From NCBI RefSeq assembly GCF_900460245.1, contig NZ_UHIP01000002.1, positions 1,364,001 to 1,428,000 of the forward strand: a DNA stretch of 64,000 nucleotides, written 5' to 3'. Under the pieces are notes generated by a model. It did not search any database. It saw only the letters and a list, made by a program, of their open reading frames with translations, and was not told the DNA's origin. Shown one piece after another: positions 50,943 to 59,751 of this stretch. Source of the DNA: Vibrio fluvialis (GTDB lineage Bacteria > Pseudomonadota > Gammaproteobacteria > Enterobacterales > Vibrionaceae). The stretch's first letter is position 1. Each line of letters begins with the position of its first letter. Both the position numbers and the translations under genes were made by a program.

Positions 50943-52676
50943 CTAGTTTAGCCCGTTTACCGCCAGTGATTTACCCGGTTGCAACAAATCCGGCTGCTCA
51001 GACAACGTCTCAATAAACGCATCCGCCATCGAAACCGTCGTGATAATCCCCTCGCCCTGCATGTTCACCAGCGCGTCGTAACCCTCTTTGCCTTTCATGG
51101 TGTAGGCCGACGATGTACCGCAATAAATGCCATTAGGGTCAACGGGTTGCCACTGATTTTCTATGAAAATATGCAGTCGGCTGATACGCTGCCCCATCGG
51201 TTTTTCCGCATGATACTGGAACGACAGGTTGCTGGTGTACGGGTAACTGCCCGAACCAGTACCAGAAACGCCATTATTCGTCGCGTTATTGATTGCCCCT
51301 TCCAGCGTACTGGCAATGGTTTGCCCCGAGACTTTATACACACCGATCGGAACGGCAAACGGAAGCAGTTTTCCGGCAATATCGGCAACCGTCACTTCCC
51401 CCGGAAGAATCGAGGTGCGAACACCGCCTGCGTTGTGAATCGCAAACTGAACCTGATGACCCCGTTGGCGCATTGCATAGACAAATGATTTTGCCACCAG
51501 CGGTGCCAGTTCACTCGGGCCATCTTCATCAGGAATACGCACGTGACGCAGTTTCTCCGGCGCTTTCGCAATCACCTGGCTCTGCAGCTCACGTACGCGA
51601 GGGATGTATTTATTGATCAAAATCCCCTGCACTTGCGGATCTTTCTTACACACCACCACATTCGGGTGATTGTTAACATACTCACACGCCTGCAAATGCG
51701 CTGAATCGCTGCCCGCTTCATTCATGCTGGCATCCAGGAACAGACGTCGGCCCAGCAGCAGCTCGTTACGACCTTCGAAGTGCACGACTTTGCCGTTCTG
51801 GTCAAAGTCAATATGGCAGTGTCCAAGCGCCAACGCGTATAACCCGGCCTGAACTACGTAAGTCCCGTTGATAAACTGGCCGTATTCGTCTTCTTTCGAG
51901 AGCCCCAGCGCGCTAAAGTCGCCCTGCAGCACATGACTGTGTCCGCCCACAATCACACTGATGCCATCCACTTGCTCTGCGATCTCTTTGTCGACATCGT
52001 AACCTAAGTGGCTGACTAAAATAATTTTGTTGATGCCTGAACGCTGAATCTCTGCCACGGTATTGCGAGCAGTCTGCAGCGAATCGACAAACGGAGTGTC
52101 AATATCCGGGTTGGCGATATCGGCCATTTTATCCAGTGATACCCCGAATATGGCCACTTCACTGTCATCGACAGATTTTGTCACCCAATTAGCACAACGG
52201 CGCGCAGCATCAAACGCTTTGACGTTGTTGTTGTCCGACAAACGATAAGTTTTGTTGGTACGTTCAGCAGATAAGTCCCAGTTGCCCGCCAGCAACGGGA
52301 AATTGATTCGTTTGGCAAATTGAGCCACTGGCTCGTTGCCCATGTCCAATTCATGATTGCCCAGCGTCATCGCATCAATACCCAACGCGTTGAGCATGTC
52401 GGCATTGGCTTTCCCTTTAAACAGGGAAAAGTACAAGGTGCCCTGGAAACAGTCACCGGCATGAACAAACACGAAGCCCCGCTTCATACGCGCTGCATCG
52501 TCTTTGAGCTGTTGAATGCGTGTTGCGATGCGTGCGAATCCACCTGCACTCACGAAAGGGGTCAGCGTTTGGCCGTTGATGTCCAGTGTCAGTTGCAGGG
52601 AAGTCGGTTCGAAATAGGAGTGGGTATCGTTGATGTGTGCCAGAGTGACGGATGTAATCTCTTTTGTTCTTTTCAT
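50943..52676 (-). CDS. 5'-Nucleotidase/UDP-sugar hydrolase family metallophosphatase without signal peptide
   Basis: A 577-residue protein of the UshA family. Two-metal motifs are visible: AHINDTHSYFEP, HAGDCFQG, GNHELDMG, VSHLGYDVD and VGGHSHV. The C-terminal substrate domain (about 365-560) has NAGGVRTSILPGEVT and SSAYTMKGKEGYD, which stacks the base. E. coli UshA is periplasmic, but this protein begins MKRTKEITSVTLAHIND with no signal peptide, so it appears cytoplasmic, or export is by an unknown route. It should cleave nucleotides to nucleosides and phosphate. A more upstream start was not seen. Confidence 0.85.
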   Translation of the reverse strand: MKRTKEITSVTLAHINDTHSYFEPTSLQLTLDINGQTLTPFVSAGGFARIATRIQQLKDDAARMKRGFVFVHAGDCFQGTLYFSLFKGKANADMLNALGIDAMTLGNHELDMGNEPVAQFAKRINFPLLAGNWDLSAERTNKTYRLSDNNNVKAFDAARRCANWVTKSVDDSEVAIFGVSLDKMADIANPDIDTPFVDSLQTARNTVAEIQRSGINKIILVSHLGYDVDKEIAEQVDGISVIVGGHSHVLQGDFSALGLSKEDEYGQFINGTYVVQAGLYALALGHCHIDFDQNGKVVHFEGRNELLLGRRLFLDASMNEAGSDSAHLQACEYVNNHPNVVVCKKDPQVQGILINKYIPRVRELQSQVIAKAPEKLRHVRIPDEDGPSELAPLVAKSFVYAMRQRGHQVQFAIHNAGGVRTSILPGEVTVADIAGKLLPFAVPIGVYKVSGQTIASTLEGAINNATNNGVSGTGSGSYPYTSNLSFQYHAEKPMGQRISRLHIFIENQWQPVDPNGIYCGTSSAYTMKGKEGYDALVNMQGEGIITTVSMADAFIETLSEQPDLLQPGKSLAVNGLN

Positions 52677-52943
52677 ACTTTCTTTCTCTTTTCTTTCACT
52701 CTCATCCTAGCGCACCGATCATGACAGAATCGTGACTTTTATGAAATGGCTTTGAAAAGAAACTTAACGTATTTGATGTTTGTCACCCTTTACGCGTCGG
52801 TAAAGATTCGGCATTGCTCGCTGTAAGACACTGAATTTGTGATACATACATACTATTCTGTGAGTTAAGGTTCTGCCTTAGGCTTCTTTTTCCTTTATTC
52901 TTAAAGAAAACTCAACGCAGATAACCAAAAGGAAGTTGAGCCT

Positions 52944-54575
52944 ATGCATTTAGAGCGAATAGAAGTATCTGGTTTTCGTGGCATTCGTCGTTTATCGCTC
53001 ACTCTGGATGAACTCACAACGTTAATAGGCGAAAATACTTGGGGTAAATCTTCCCTGCTGGATGCGCTTTCAGTGATGTTGCCGGCCAATGGCCAGCCGT
53101 ATCAATTCGAGTTGCAAGACTTCCACGTCGACTACTCCATCTCGCACCCACAAACTCAGGATATTCAGATCATCCTCAGTTTCGTCGCGTCCGATGCGAA
53201 AGAGCATCGTGCCGGGCGTTACCGCAATCTCAAACCGGTTTGGCGTGAAGACGATAACGGCCAGCACCGCATTATTTATCGCGTGAGCGGCTCGCGAGTG
53301 CAATACAATATCACCACTGATTACGCATTCCTCGATCTCGACGGAAATCCGATTCCGATTCATCATACTGAAGTACTGGCCAAAGAGCTGATGAGTCTGC
53401 ATCCGGTCATTCGTCTGCGTGACTCACGCCAGTTTGATCGCCCGTTCGACAGCAAAAATGGCGTCAGCTCTCGGGTCGAAAAACGCATCAATAATACGGC
53501 TAGGCGTTTGATGGCCATTCCTGGTCACGTCAACAAAGGCGAAATGCGCAGCAGCTTAAATGCCATGCACGCTCTGGTAGAACACTACTTTTCGTTTAAA
53601 AGCCAGAGTCGAAAGAATCCTCGGCGCGAGCGCGAAAGTCTGGTGTATGGTTCCCCGGCCAACGAAAAAAGCCTGACGCAAATTGTTGACGAAACGAAGA
53701 ATCGGCAAACTCGATTGCTGCTATTAGGATTATTGAATGCCTATCTGCAGGCAAAAGGCCCACATGAGCTGCGACGCTTTGCGCGTCCGATTCTCATCGT
53801 TGAAGACCCTGAAGGTCGTCTGCACCCCACTCACCTTGCCCGCGCCTGGAGCCTGCTCGAACTGCTGCCAATGCAGAAGATTCTGACCACCAACAGCGGA
53901 GATTTGCTTGGCTCTGTGCCACTGCATTCCATACGACGCTTAGTGAGAAAATCCGATAAAACAGTCGCGACCAGCATGCCGCTGAAAGGTTTGAGCCGTG
54001 ACGAACTCAGACGCATTGGTTTCCACATTCGCTTTCATCGTTCGGGCGCGCTCTATGCGCGCTGCTGGCTATTAGTGGAAGGCGAAACGGAAGTCTGGCT
54101 GTTCAGCGAGTTGGCGCGTCAATGCGGCTACAACCTGGCAGCCGAAGGTGTACAAATTATTGAGTTTGCGCAATCAGGTTTGAAATCGTTGATCAAAGTC
54201 GCCAAAGCGTTTGGTATTGAATGGCACGTAGTGACCGATGGTGACGCGGCAGGTAAAAAGTACGCAGCGACAGTTCAAGGTATGCTTGGCCATGATCAGG
54301 AGCGTCACCGCTTAACGGAACTGCCTGACCGTGATATTGAACACTTCCTTTATTCACACGGCTTTGAGTTCTTTTTCAAAGACATGGTAAAGATCCCACA
54401 TGATCATCCGATCCCGGCCAAAAAAGTCGTGACGAAGGTACTGAAGAAGCATGCTAAACCGGATTTGGCATTAGCTATTGTTTCACACTGCGAAGAGAAT
54501 GGCGTTGATTGTATTCCGGTACTTCTGCGCTGGACACTGAAGCGGGTCATTACCATGGCCAATGGCAACACCTGA
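52944..54575 (+). CDS. OLD-family ATP-dependent endonuclease (DUF2813/YbjD-like)
   Basis: A 543-residue protein. The N-terminal SMC-like ATPase has Walker A G29-ENTWGKS-S37. A coiled middle part leads to VEDPEGRLHPTHLARA (Walker B-like) and TTNSGDLLGS. The C-terminal TOPRIM nuclease domain has E379 in LLVEGETEVW and D432-G-D434. The layout is that of class 1 OLD proteins and YbjD. Although OLD proteins include phage-defence members such as GajA, no partner helicase or defence gene sits beside it, so a housekeeping DNA-processing role is the default. It stands alone, with a terminator. Confidence 0.85.
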   Translation: MHLERIEVSGFRGIRRLSLTLDELTTLIGENTWGKSSLLDALSVMLPANGQPYQFELQDFHVDYSISHPQTQDIQIILSFVASDAKEHRAGRYRNLKPVWREDDNGQHRIIYRVSGSRVQYNITTDYAFLDLDGNPIPIHHTEVLAKELMSLHPVIRLRDSRQFDRPFDSKNGVSSRVEKRINNTARRLMAIPGHVNKGEMRSSLNAMHALVEHYFSFKSQSRKNPRRERESLVYGSPANEKSLTQIVDETKNRQTRLLLLGLLNAYLQAKGPHELRRFARPILIVEDPEGRLHPTHLARAWSLLELLPMQKILTTNSGDLLGSVPLHSIRRLVRKSDKTVATSMPLKGLSRDELRRIGFHIRFHRSGALYARCWLLVEGETEVWLFSELARQCGYNLAAEGVQIIEFAQSGLKSLIKVAKAFGIEWHVVTDGDAAGKKYAATVQGMLGHDQERHRLTELPDRDIEHFLYSHGFEFFFKDMVKIPHDHPIPAKKVVTKVLKKHAKPDLALAIVSHCEENGVDCIPVLLRWTLKRVITMANGNT

Positions 54576-54595
54576 TATCGCCACCGCATAAAAAA

Positions 54596-54617
54596 AGGCA
54601 CACATTCCTGTGTGCCT
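54596..54617 (+). terminator. Terminator after the OLD-family gene
   Basis: AGGCACACA, loop TTCC, TGTGTGCCT: a 9-bp perfect stem. The A-run precedes it, so it may also act on the minus strand. Confidence 0.65.
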
Positions 54618-54740
54618 GGTATCAATGCAGTTCAGAACAAAGGGACAGTCAACTGAACGCCAATATCAAATAAACTGATAATTCGATACAAATTAATCGG
54701 GGGTGTCTTTTCTCAGAAGCAAGAGGTAAGCCGAGCGCCG

Positions 54741-55235
54741 TTAGGCAACGTGCTCCGCTTTGTTTAACTCTTTATTAAGATCGGACTGTTTTGATCGCTG
54801 ATGCAGCCAAACGCCGCTCGATTTCATCAGGTAGCCAAACAGCCCACCCAAGAATAGTGAAGGAATGACGAGCTTCCAGTCGCCACTGGCGGCAAACGTC
54901 GCACATGAACCGATGAAGGTTCCAGGAATGTACGCGAGCCACTGTTTACTGGCCTGAATGCACATGAAAAATGCAACAACCGCAGTAATGACATACCCCA
55001 GAATTTCAATGCCAACGTAGTCAGAAGCTTCAATAATCACCATCGCCCAAAATACGCCGCTAAGATTGGTCAGCAGGCTTTCACCTAAACCTCTCAATCC
55101 GTCTTTCGGCGAGGCAAAGTAGCTGGTACATCCAAGAAAGCCAGCCCATGATAGTAGTCCAAGTGAAACGGCTACCCAGCCCCAAATACCCGACAGAATT
55201 CCTGTAGTCAGTGAAATAGCGAACAGTGTGCTCAT
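54741..55235 (-). CDS. DUF1097-family inner-membrane protein (YcdZ-like)
   Basis: A 164-residue protein with five hydrophobic segments covering most of its length and a polar, charged C-terminus (LHQRSKQSDLNKELNK). FLGCTSYFASPKDGLRGL is typical of DUF1097. The function is unknown; the E. coli relative YcdZ is reported to depend on CRP, as I recall. A CRP-like site lies about 90-100 bases before the start here. Confidence 0.78.
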   Translation of the reverse strand: MSTLFAISLTTGILSGIWGWVAVSLGLLSWAGFLGCTSYFASPKDGLRGLGESLLTNLSGVFWAMVIIEASDYVGIEILGYVITAVVAFFMCIQASKQWLAYIPGTFIGSCATFAASGDWKLVIPSLFLGGLFGYLMKSSGVWLHQRSKQSDLNKELNKAEHVA

Positions 55236-55322
55236 AATACCCTCTGCGAAGTTTCCACCCCATAAGGATGGTCACATCAGTGAATCAAGCGAGAATACTA
55301 AGAGCTAAAACACACCTTTACC

Positions 55323-55338
55323 AGTGATATTGATCACA
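55323..55338. promoter_or_regulatory. Probable CRP site upstream of the DUF1097 gene
   Basis: AGTGATATTGATCACA has TCACA and one mismatch in TGTGA (A for T), with the right six-base spacing. It is 88-103 bases before the DUF1097 start and downstream of the LysR stop. Confidence 0.55.
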
Positions 55339-55419
55339 TTAAATATGCAAACTATAAATGAATATCATAAAAATCGTGACGCAAACGGTAAATCAACAGA
55401 TTTAGGAAATATAAAACAC

Positions 55420-56325
55420 CTATAGAACTGAAGGTCTTCCTTTCATCATTCGCAGCCCTTCCCGCTTTATGCACTCTGCTAACGGGTTCTCAGACATGTC
55501 CGCACGCCACACAAACGACAACGTCCGCTCCATATTCAATTCTGGCACATTCAGAGCGACAAGTTGTCCACTCTGAATATATCGCTCGACGTCCAGATAA
55601 GGCAGACACGTGAGATAAGAACCGTTTGCGACCAAGCTGCGCAGTACCGGTACATGCTCGTATTCACGCCATACGTCGAGATCGGCGATTAATTTGTGAA
55701 TGGAGCTATCAAACGTTTTGCGAGTCCCTGATCCATGTTCGCGCAGAACCCATTTAGCCTGCTCCAACTGCGCCAGGCTGACAAAATCACGCTTGGCAAA
55801 TGGATGATGGGCGGACGCGACAACCGTCAGATGGTCACGACACCACACTTCCTGATGAATTCGATTGTCATCACATCGTCCTTCAATAATGCCAAGATCA
55901 TACTTGTAATCGAGAATCCCCTCGATAACCCCCTGAGTACTTTTCACACCCAGTTCAATTCGAATCTCTGGAAAGTCACTATCAATAATACTGATAAGGT
56001 CTGGAACTAGGTGTTCAGCGGGAGTTTGGCTTGCCCCCAAGCGTATTTCTCCACTGAGTAAATGCTGGTCATAAAAACCCATTTCGATTTGCTGTGCGTC
56101 CTGCAGCAGCTTCTTGGCTTTAGGGCGCAGCCACATTCCCCAATGGGTCAAAGCCATCTGCTTACCCTGCCTTTCAAATAAAGGCCTGCCAAGCATTTTT
56201 TCCAACTGAGCTAAAGACATGCTAGTCGCAGATTGTGTCAGAGCAAGCTTATCCGCTGCTGCACTGACACTGCCACAATCAGCGACCGCTTCAAATACGG
56301 CTAATTGTTTCAATGAATATCGCAC
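55420..56325 (-). CDS. LysR-family transcriptional regulator (YeiE-like)
   Basis: A 301-residue LysR regulator. Its HTH region reads LKQLAVFEAVADCGSVSAAA and then LTQSATSMSLAQLEKMLGRPL; the ligand domain follows from about 90. The overall look is that of the YeiE/CysL-type group, whose members sense small anions such as sulfite. It is divergent from the formate/nitrite channel gene with a spacer of about 190 bases, so it may control that gene. The target is an inference. Confidence 0.87.
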   Translation of the reverse strand: MRYSLKQLAVFEAVADCGSVSAAADKLALTQSATSMSLAQLEKMLGRPLFERQGKQMALTHWGMWLRPKAKKLLQDAQQIEMGFYDQHLLSGEIRLGASQTPAEHLVPDLISIIDSDFPEIRIELGVKSTQGVIEGILDYKYDLGIIEGRCDDNRIHQEVWCRDHLTVVASAHHPFAKRDFVSLAQLEQAKWVLREHGSGTRKTFDSSIHKLIADLDVWREYEHVPVLRSLVANGSYLTCLPYLDVERYIQSGQLVALNVPELNMERTLSFVWRADMSENPLAECIKREGLRMMKGRPSVL

Positions 56326-56516
56326 TGCTTTTCCTATGTGTTCTGTGATTGAACAGCTTGTCTATGCGCAAGCGGTTTCATTTTACTGGTTAAGTTTCTT
56401 ATATCAATACAATTGATGTGGATAAGAAAAATTATCAATTTTACCTGTAGGGCTTCTGTCCCTAATCTGATTTCAACGCAGCACATAACGTGTTGTTTTA
56501 CATAAGGAGGTAATAC

Positions 56517-56561
56517 ATGAACATCAGTTGGGGGAGCGAATATGTCTGCAGCCTACTCTGA
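56517..56561 (+). CDS. 14-codon upstream ORF overlapping the channel start
   Basis: ATG 56517 follows the near-perfect ribosome binding site AAGGAGGT and encodes MNISWGSEYVCSLL. It ends 20 bases inside the channel gene, in another frame, and its own codons contain the GGGGGAG ribosome binding site of that gene. Ribosomes on it would affect the next start by coupling or by interference. Confidence 0.5.
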   Translation: MNISWGSEYVCSLL

Positions 56562-57993
56562 AAATCAAAATTATTTTTCGCCCTACGAAATGATGGCGGA
56601 AGCAGAGAAGTTCGCATTGAGCAAAGCAAAAAAGACCAGTGGCATGACACTCAGCCTTGCTGTCATGGCCGGTGCATTCATAGGACTGGCTTTCTTGTTT
56701 TACATCACAGTAACCACTGGCAGTGGAAGTGCCGGATGGGGTCTGAGCCGTTTGGCTGGTGGCCTGGCATTCAGCATGGGCTTAATACTGATTGTCATTT
56801 GTGGTGGCGAGCTCTTCACCAGCTCCGTGCTGTCCAGTATTTCCTGGGCGAATAAACAGATCAGCTTCGGCAAGATGCTGTCCATCTGGGGCAAGGTCTA
56901 CGTGGGTAACTTTATTGGTGCGATGTTCTTGCTGGCATTAGTGAGCGCAGCGGGTTTATACCAGCTCGATCACGGCCAATGGGGCTTGAATGCACTGAAC
57001 ATCGCCCAGCACAAACTCCATCACACCATGTTGCAGGCCTTTGCGTTGGGTGTGCTGTGTAACCTGCTCGTTTGTCTCGCTATCTGGTTGACCTTCAGCT
57101 CGGCGAATGCGATGACCAAAGCAGCCATGACCATTATGCCCGTGGCGATGTTTGTCTCCAGCGGCTTTGAACACTGTGTCGCCAACATGTTCATGGTCCC
57201 ACTCGGTATTGTTATCCATTACTTCGCGCCTGAAAGCTTTTGGCAGCAAGTGGGGATGAATCCGGCTCAATACGCCGACTTAAACGTTACACAATTTATC
57301 ACCGCTAACCTCATTCCCGTTACGCTCGGCAACATTGTTGGTGGTGCAGTTCTGGTGGGATTGGCCAACTGGGTTATCTACCGCCGCCCTCATCTGAAAG
57401 TGGCCAGTGTTGCCACCATTACGGAAACCACCAATATCAAGTCACTGAAGGACGCTATGATGAAAAATACCCTAACTGTTAAAGACATGATGAATGCTCA
57501 ACCTGTCACTCTGAGCGTAGAACAACCAACAGCAGTGGCTGTGGATACGCTGGTTGAACACCATTTAAATGCTGCGCCAGTGGTGGATGTTGAAGGTCGT
57601 TTGGTGGGTATTCTGTCCACACACGACATTATGGTTGATTTGTGGTGTCAGGATTACATTCCGGCAGACGAACAAAAAGTCGTAGACCTGATGACACGCG
57701 ACGTGATTGCCATCGACGTCAACGACAAACTGGTCGATGTGGCTGAATTCTTCTGTATCGATAAAGAGCAGCTGTTCCCAACCACTAACATGGGCATAGC
57801 AACCCGCTTTAACTCTCTCTCACTCGAAGAGCGCGCGAAAAGTATGAAAGTCAGCAAACCGCATGTGCTGCCTGTTCTGGAAAACGGTAAGTTTGTCGGC
57901 GTGTTGGAACGCAATCATGTACTGGCAGCATTGAGACCGATTTACGGCGAGCGTCTGAGTGTCGTCGAAGAACAAGAACTGGCCCGCGCCTAA
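56542..57993 (+). CDS. Formate/nitrite channel (FNT family) fused to a CBS-domain pair
   Basis: A 483-residue protein. Residues 30-295 form a six-helix FNT pore (FocA/NirC): GLAFLFYITVTTG, GGELFTSSVLSS, VGNFIGAMF, and SSGFEHCVANMF with the central pore His. A soluble C-terminal part from about 310 holds two CBS motifs (MMNAQPVTLSVEQPTAVAVD and DLMTRDVIAIDVND), a pair that usually binds adenine nucleotides. FocA-type channels normally lack CBS domains, so gating by energy state is a plausible idea. It is divergent from a LysR gene, and GGGGGAG precedes the ATG. The ion (formate, nitrite or hydrosulfide) is not fixed by sequence. Confidence 0.9.
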   Translation: MSAAYSENQNYFSPYEMMAEAEKFALSKAKKTSGMTLSLAVMAGAFIGLAFLFYITVTTGSGSAGWGLSRLAGGLAFSMGLILIVICGGELFTSSVLSSISWANKQISFGKMLSIWGKVYVGNFIGAMFLLALVSAAGLYQLDHGQWGLNALNIAQHKLHHTMLQAFALGVLCNLLVCLAIWLTFSSANAMTKAAMTIMPVAMFVSSGFEHCVANMFMVPLGIVIHYFAPESFWQQVGMNPAQYADLNVTQFITANLIPVTLGNIVGGAVLVGLANWVIYRRPHLKVASVATITETTNIKSLKDAMMKNTLTVKDMMNAQPVTLSVEQPTAVAVDTLVEHHLNAAPVVDVEGRLVGILSTHDIMVDLWCQDYIPADEQKVVDLMTRDVIAIDVNDKLVDVAEFFCIDKEQLFPTTNMGIATRFNSLSLEERAKSMKVSKPHVLPVLENGKFVGVLERNHVLAALRPIYGERLSVVEEQELARA

Positions 57994-58029
57994 TTTACAA
58001 CACGAATAAGTCAGACGGCTAAGTAAGAC

Positions 58030-58065
58030 AAAGCCCCCCGTTGTCTCTAGAGACAAGGGGGCTTT
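58030..58065. terminator. Bidirectional terminator between channel and yceI
   Basis: AAAGCCCCC and GGGGGCTTT arms, continued inside by TTGTCTC and GAGACAA with a small bulge: an unusually long stem ending in TCTTCT. Confidence 0.88.
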
Positions 58066-58085
58066 CTTCTGTCAGAGCGAAAGAA

Positions 58086-58655
58086 TTACTTCTTCACACC
58101 TTCGATGTACAGCTGCATGTCCGCGTAAGATGTCGGGCCCATCACCGCAATATCAAAATCTTTCAGTTCAAGACGAGTTGTGCCGCTAAAACCAGCGCGC
58201 TCACCGCCCCATGGATCTTTACCTGCACCGATGAATTCAGCATCAATAGTAATTGGCTTGGTGTGACCATGTAACGTCAGATCGCCCATCACTTCCAGTT
58301 TGCCATCACCTTTATCGACCACTTTGGTGCTGGTAAAGGTCGCTGTTGAGTATTTTGCAGCGTCAATGAAGTCTGAACTGCGAATGTGCTTATCACGCTC
58401 AGCATGGTTTGAATCCAGGCTGGTCGTATCAACCGTTACGCTTACTTTAGATGCAGCAACGTTTGCTGGGTCGTAAGAGAATTCACCGCTAAATGTATTA
58501 AAACGACCCATTGTAAAGCTGTAGCCGAGATGGCTAACTTTAAAGTTTACCGATGCGTGTGCACCTTTTGTGTCAATCACATAGTCCGCTGCGCTAGCGC
58601 CGAATGGCATTACCATTGCCAATGCTAAGCCCGATGCCAATAACGTCTTTTTCAT
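58086..58655 (-). CDS. yceI: YceI-family periplasmic protein
   Basis: A 189-residue protein with a signal peptide (about 1-22, MPFGASA-ADY). A lipocalin-like YceI domain follows: YVIDTKGAHASVNFKVSHLG, FNTFSGEFSYDP, LTLHGHTKPI. YceI proteins carry isoprenoid quinone-like ligands. The start overlaps the upstream cytochrome b561 stop (ATGA), as in E. coli yceJ-yceI, so the two act together, perhaps in quinone handling at the inner membrane. Confidence 0.93.
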   Translation of the reverse strand: MKKTLLASGLALAMVMPFGASAADYVIDTKGAHASVNFKVSHLGYSFTMGRFNTFSGEFSYDPANVAASKVSVTVDTTSLDSNHAERDKHIRSSDFIDAAKYSTATFTSTKVVDKGDGKLEVMGDLTLHGHTKPITIDAEFIGAGKDPWGGERAGFSGTTRLELKDFDIAVMGPTSYADMQLYIEGVKK

Positions 58656-59191
58656 TTTGATGCTCCTATCATTTTGCGTAGCGTATTATCTTGGTTAATA
58701 AAGTGGTGCTTCAAAGCAGCCGCAGCATGCAGTACCGCCATCGCAATCAATGTCCACGCTGCATACTCGTGGATCAAACCTGCTAAGTCGGCTTGCCCTT
58801 CGAACAGCGCACCCGCGCCAGGAACGGTAAACCAGTTAAACACGTCGATTCCACGGCCATCTTCTGTTGAAATCAAATAGCCTGATACAAACAGAATAAT
58901 CAAATCTAAGTAGATGAAACCATGAGCTAATTTTGCTGATGCTTTTTCCCAGCTTGCCCCTTCAACCCTAGGTGACAACGTCACCAATTTCCACACAATG
59001 CGGAATATAGTCAGGGCAATTAATAAGATGCCGACCGATTTATGCCAGTGTGGTGCCGTTTGGTACCATTGACTGTAATACGATAAATCGACCATCCAGA
59101 TACCGGCAGCAAACATACCGACAACAACCACCGCTGACAGCCAGTGGATAAGCTGAGAAGTTCGGTTGTAATGGGTGACTTCTGTACTCAT
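58652..59191 (-). CDS. yceJ: Cytochrome b561 (YceJ-like)
   Basis: A 179-residue four-helix cytochrome b from ATG 59191. Likely haem-ligating histidines are seen in RTSQLIHWLSAVVVVGMF, HWHKSVGILLIA, HGFIYLDLIILF and HEYAAWTLIA/HAAAALKHHF. It should transfer electrons between quinol and a periplasmic acceptor. It is translationally coupled to yceI, the same pairing as yceJI in enterobacteria. Confidence 0.9.
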   Translation of the reverse strand: MSTEVTHYNRTSQLIHWLSAVVVVGMFAAGIWMVDLSYYSQWYQTAPHWHKSVGILLIALTIFRIVWKLVTLSPRVEGASWEKASAKLAHGFIYLDLIILFVSGYLISTEDGRGIDVFNWFTVPGAGALFEGQADLAGLIHEYAAWTLIAMAVLHAAAALKHHFINQDNTLRKMIGASK

Positions 59192-59353
59192 GATATTTCT
59201 CTCATTGGTAGTCAGTACAACAATAATCAACGGCAAGCATATCGGTTACTACATATTCGTAACAGAGTATTTACCAAGATTTACGCAGCGAATAGACGAC
59301 TGGATTGATGAAGACGTTCGAATAATTTGAAGTGGCAGGTTAAAAAGACGTTT

Positions 59354-59602
59354 TTAAAATTCACTTTCTTTTTCAATTTGATAGAGCTCATCAGCGATAT
59401 CAAGCATTTTGCGCTCAACCACAGATTGGGCATCAGAAACACCTCGGTTATAGTAAAATGGCCCTATCTTATTTGTAACAAAATCTAACAGGAACCAGGC
59501 ATCAAACTGCTCCAGCTCAATATCGAGCTCATCGGCACAAAACTTTTGCAGTGCAGAAGCCAGTTCCTCACGCTGTTGTTGAGTAAAAGATACGTCACTC
59601 AT
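59354..59602 (-). CDS. DUF2164-like protein
   Basis: An 82-residue cytoplasmic protein from ATG 59602, with AAGGAAA upstream; a frame to 59665 is not convincing. It is acidic, mostly helical, and carries FDAWFLLDFVTNKIGPFYYN followed by GVSDA, the conserved heart of DUF2164. The function is unknown. It is a single gene. Confidence 0.75.
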   Translation of the reverse strand: MSDVSFTQQQREELASALQKFCADELDIELEQFDAWFLLDFVTNKIGPFYYNRGVSDAQSVVERKMLDIADELYQIEKESEF

Positions 59603-59751
59603 GGCAGGTTTCCTTCGGCGTTGTTGATAAGCGTGATCATTTTTCAGCCAATTATTCATCAGCACAGAGAATAAAGGTGCAAAAGATCAAGAAGTGGTCA
59701 TTTGCCGCTAGTGGCAAACAGTAACTGTGATAATCTTACCTAGCTTTCGTA

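Noticed and set aside
52944..54575. OLD-family ATPase-nuclease as a phage-defence system (Gabija-like)
   Set aside because: No UvrD-like helicase or other defence partner is adjacent, and the layout is that of the widespread DUF2813/YbjD housekeeping type.
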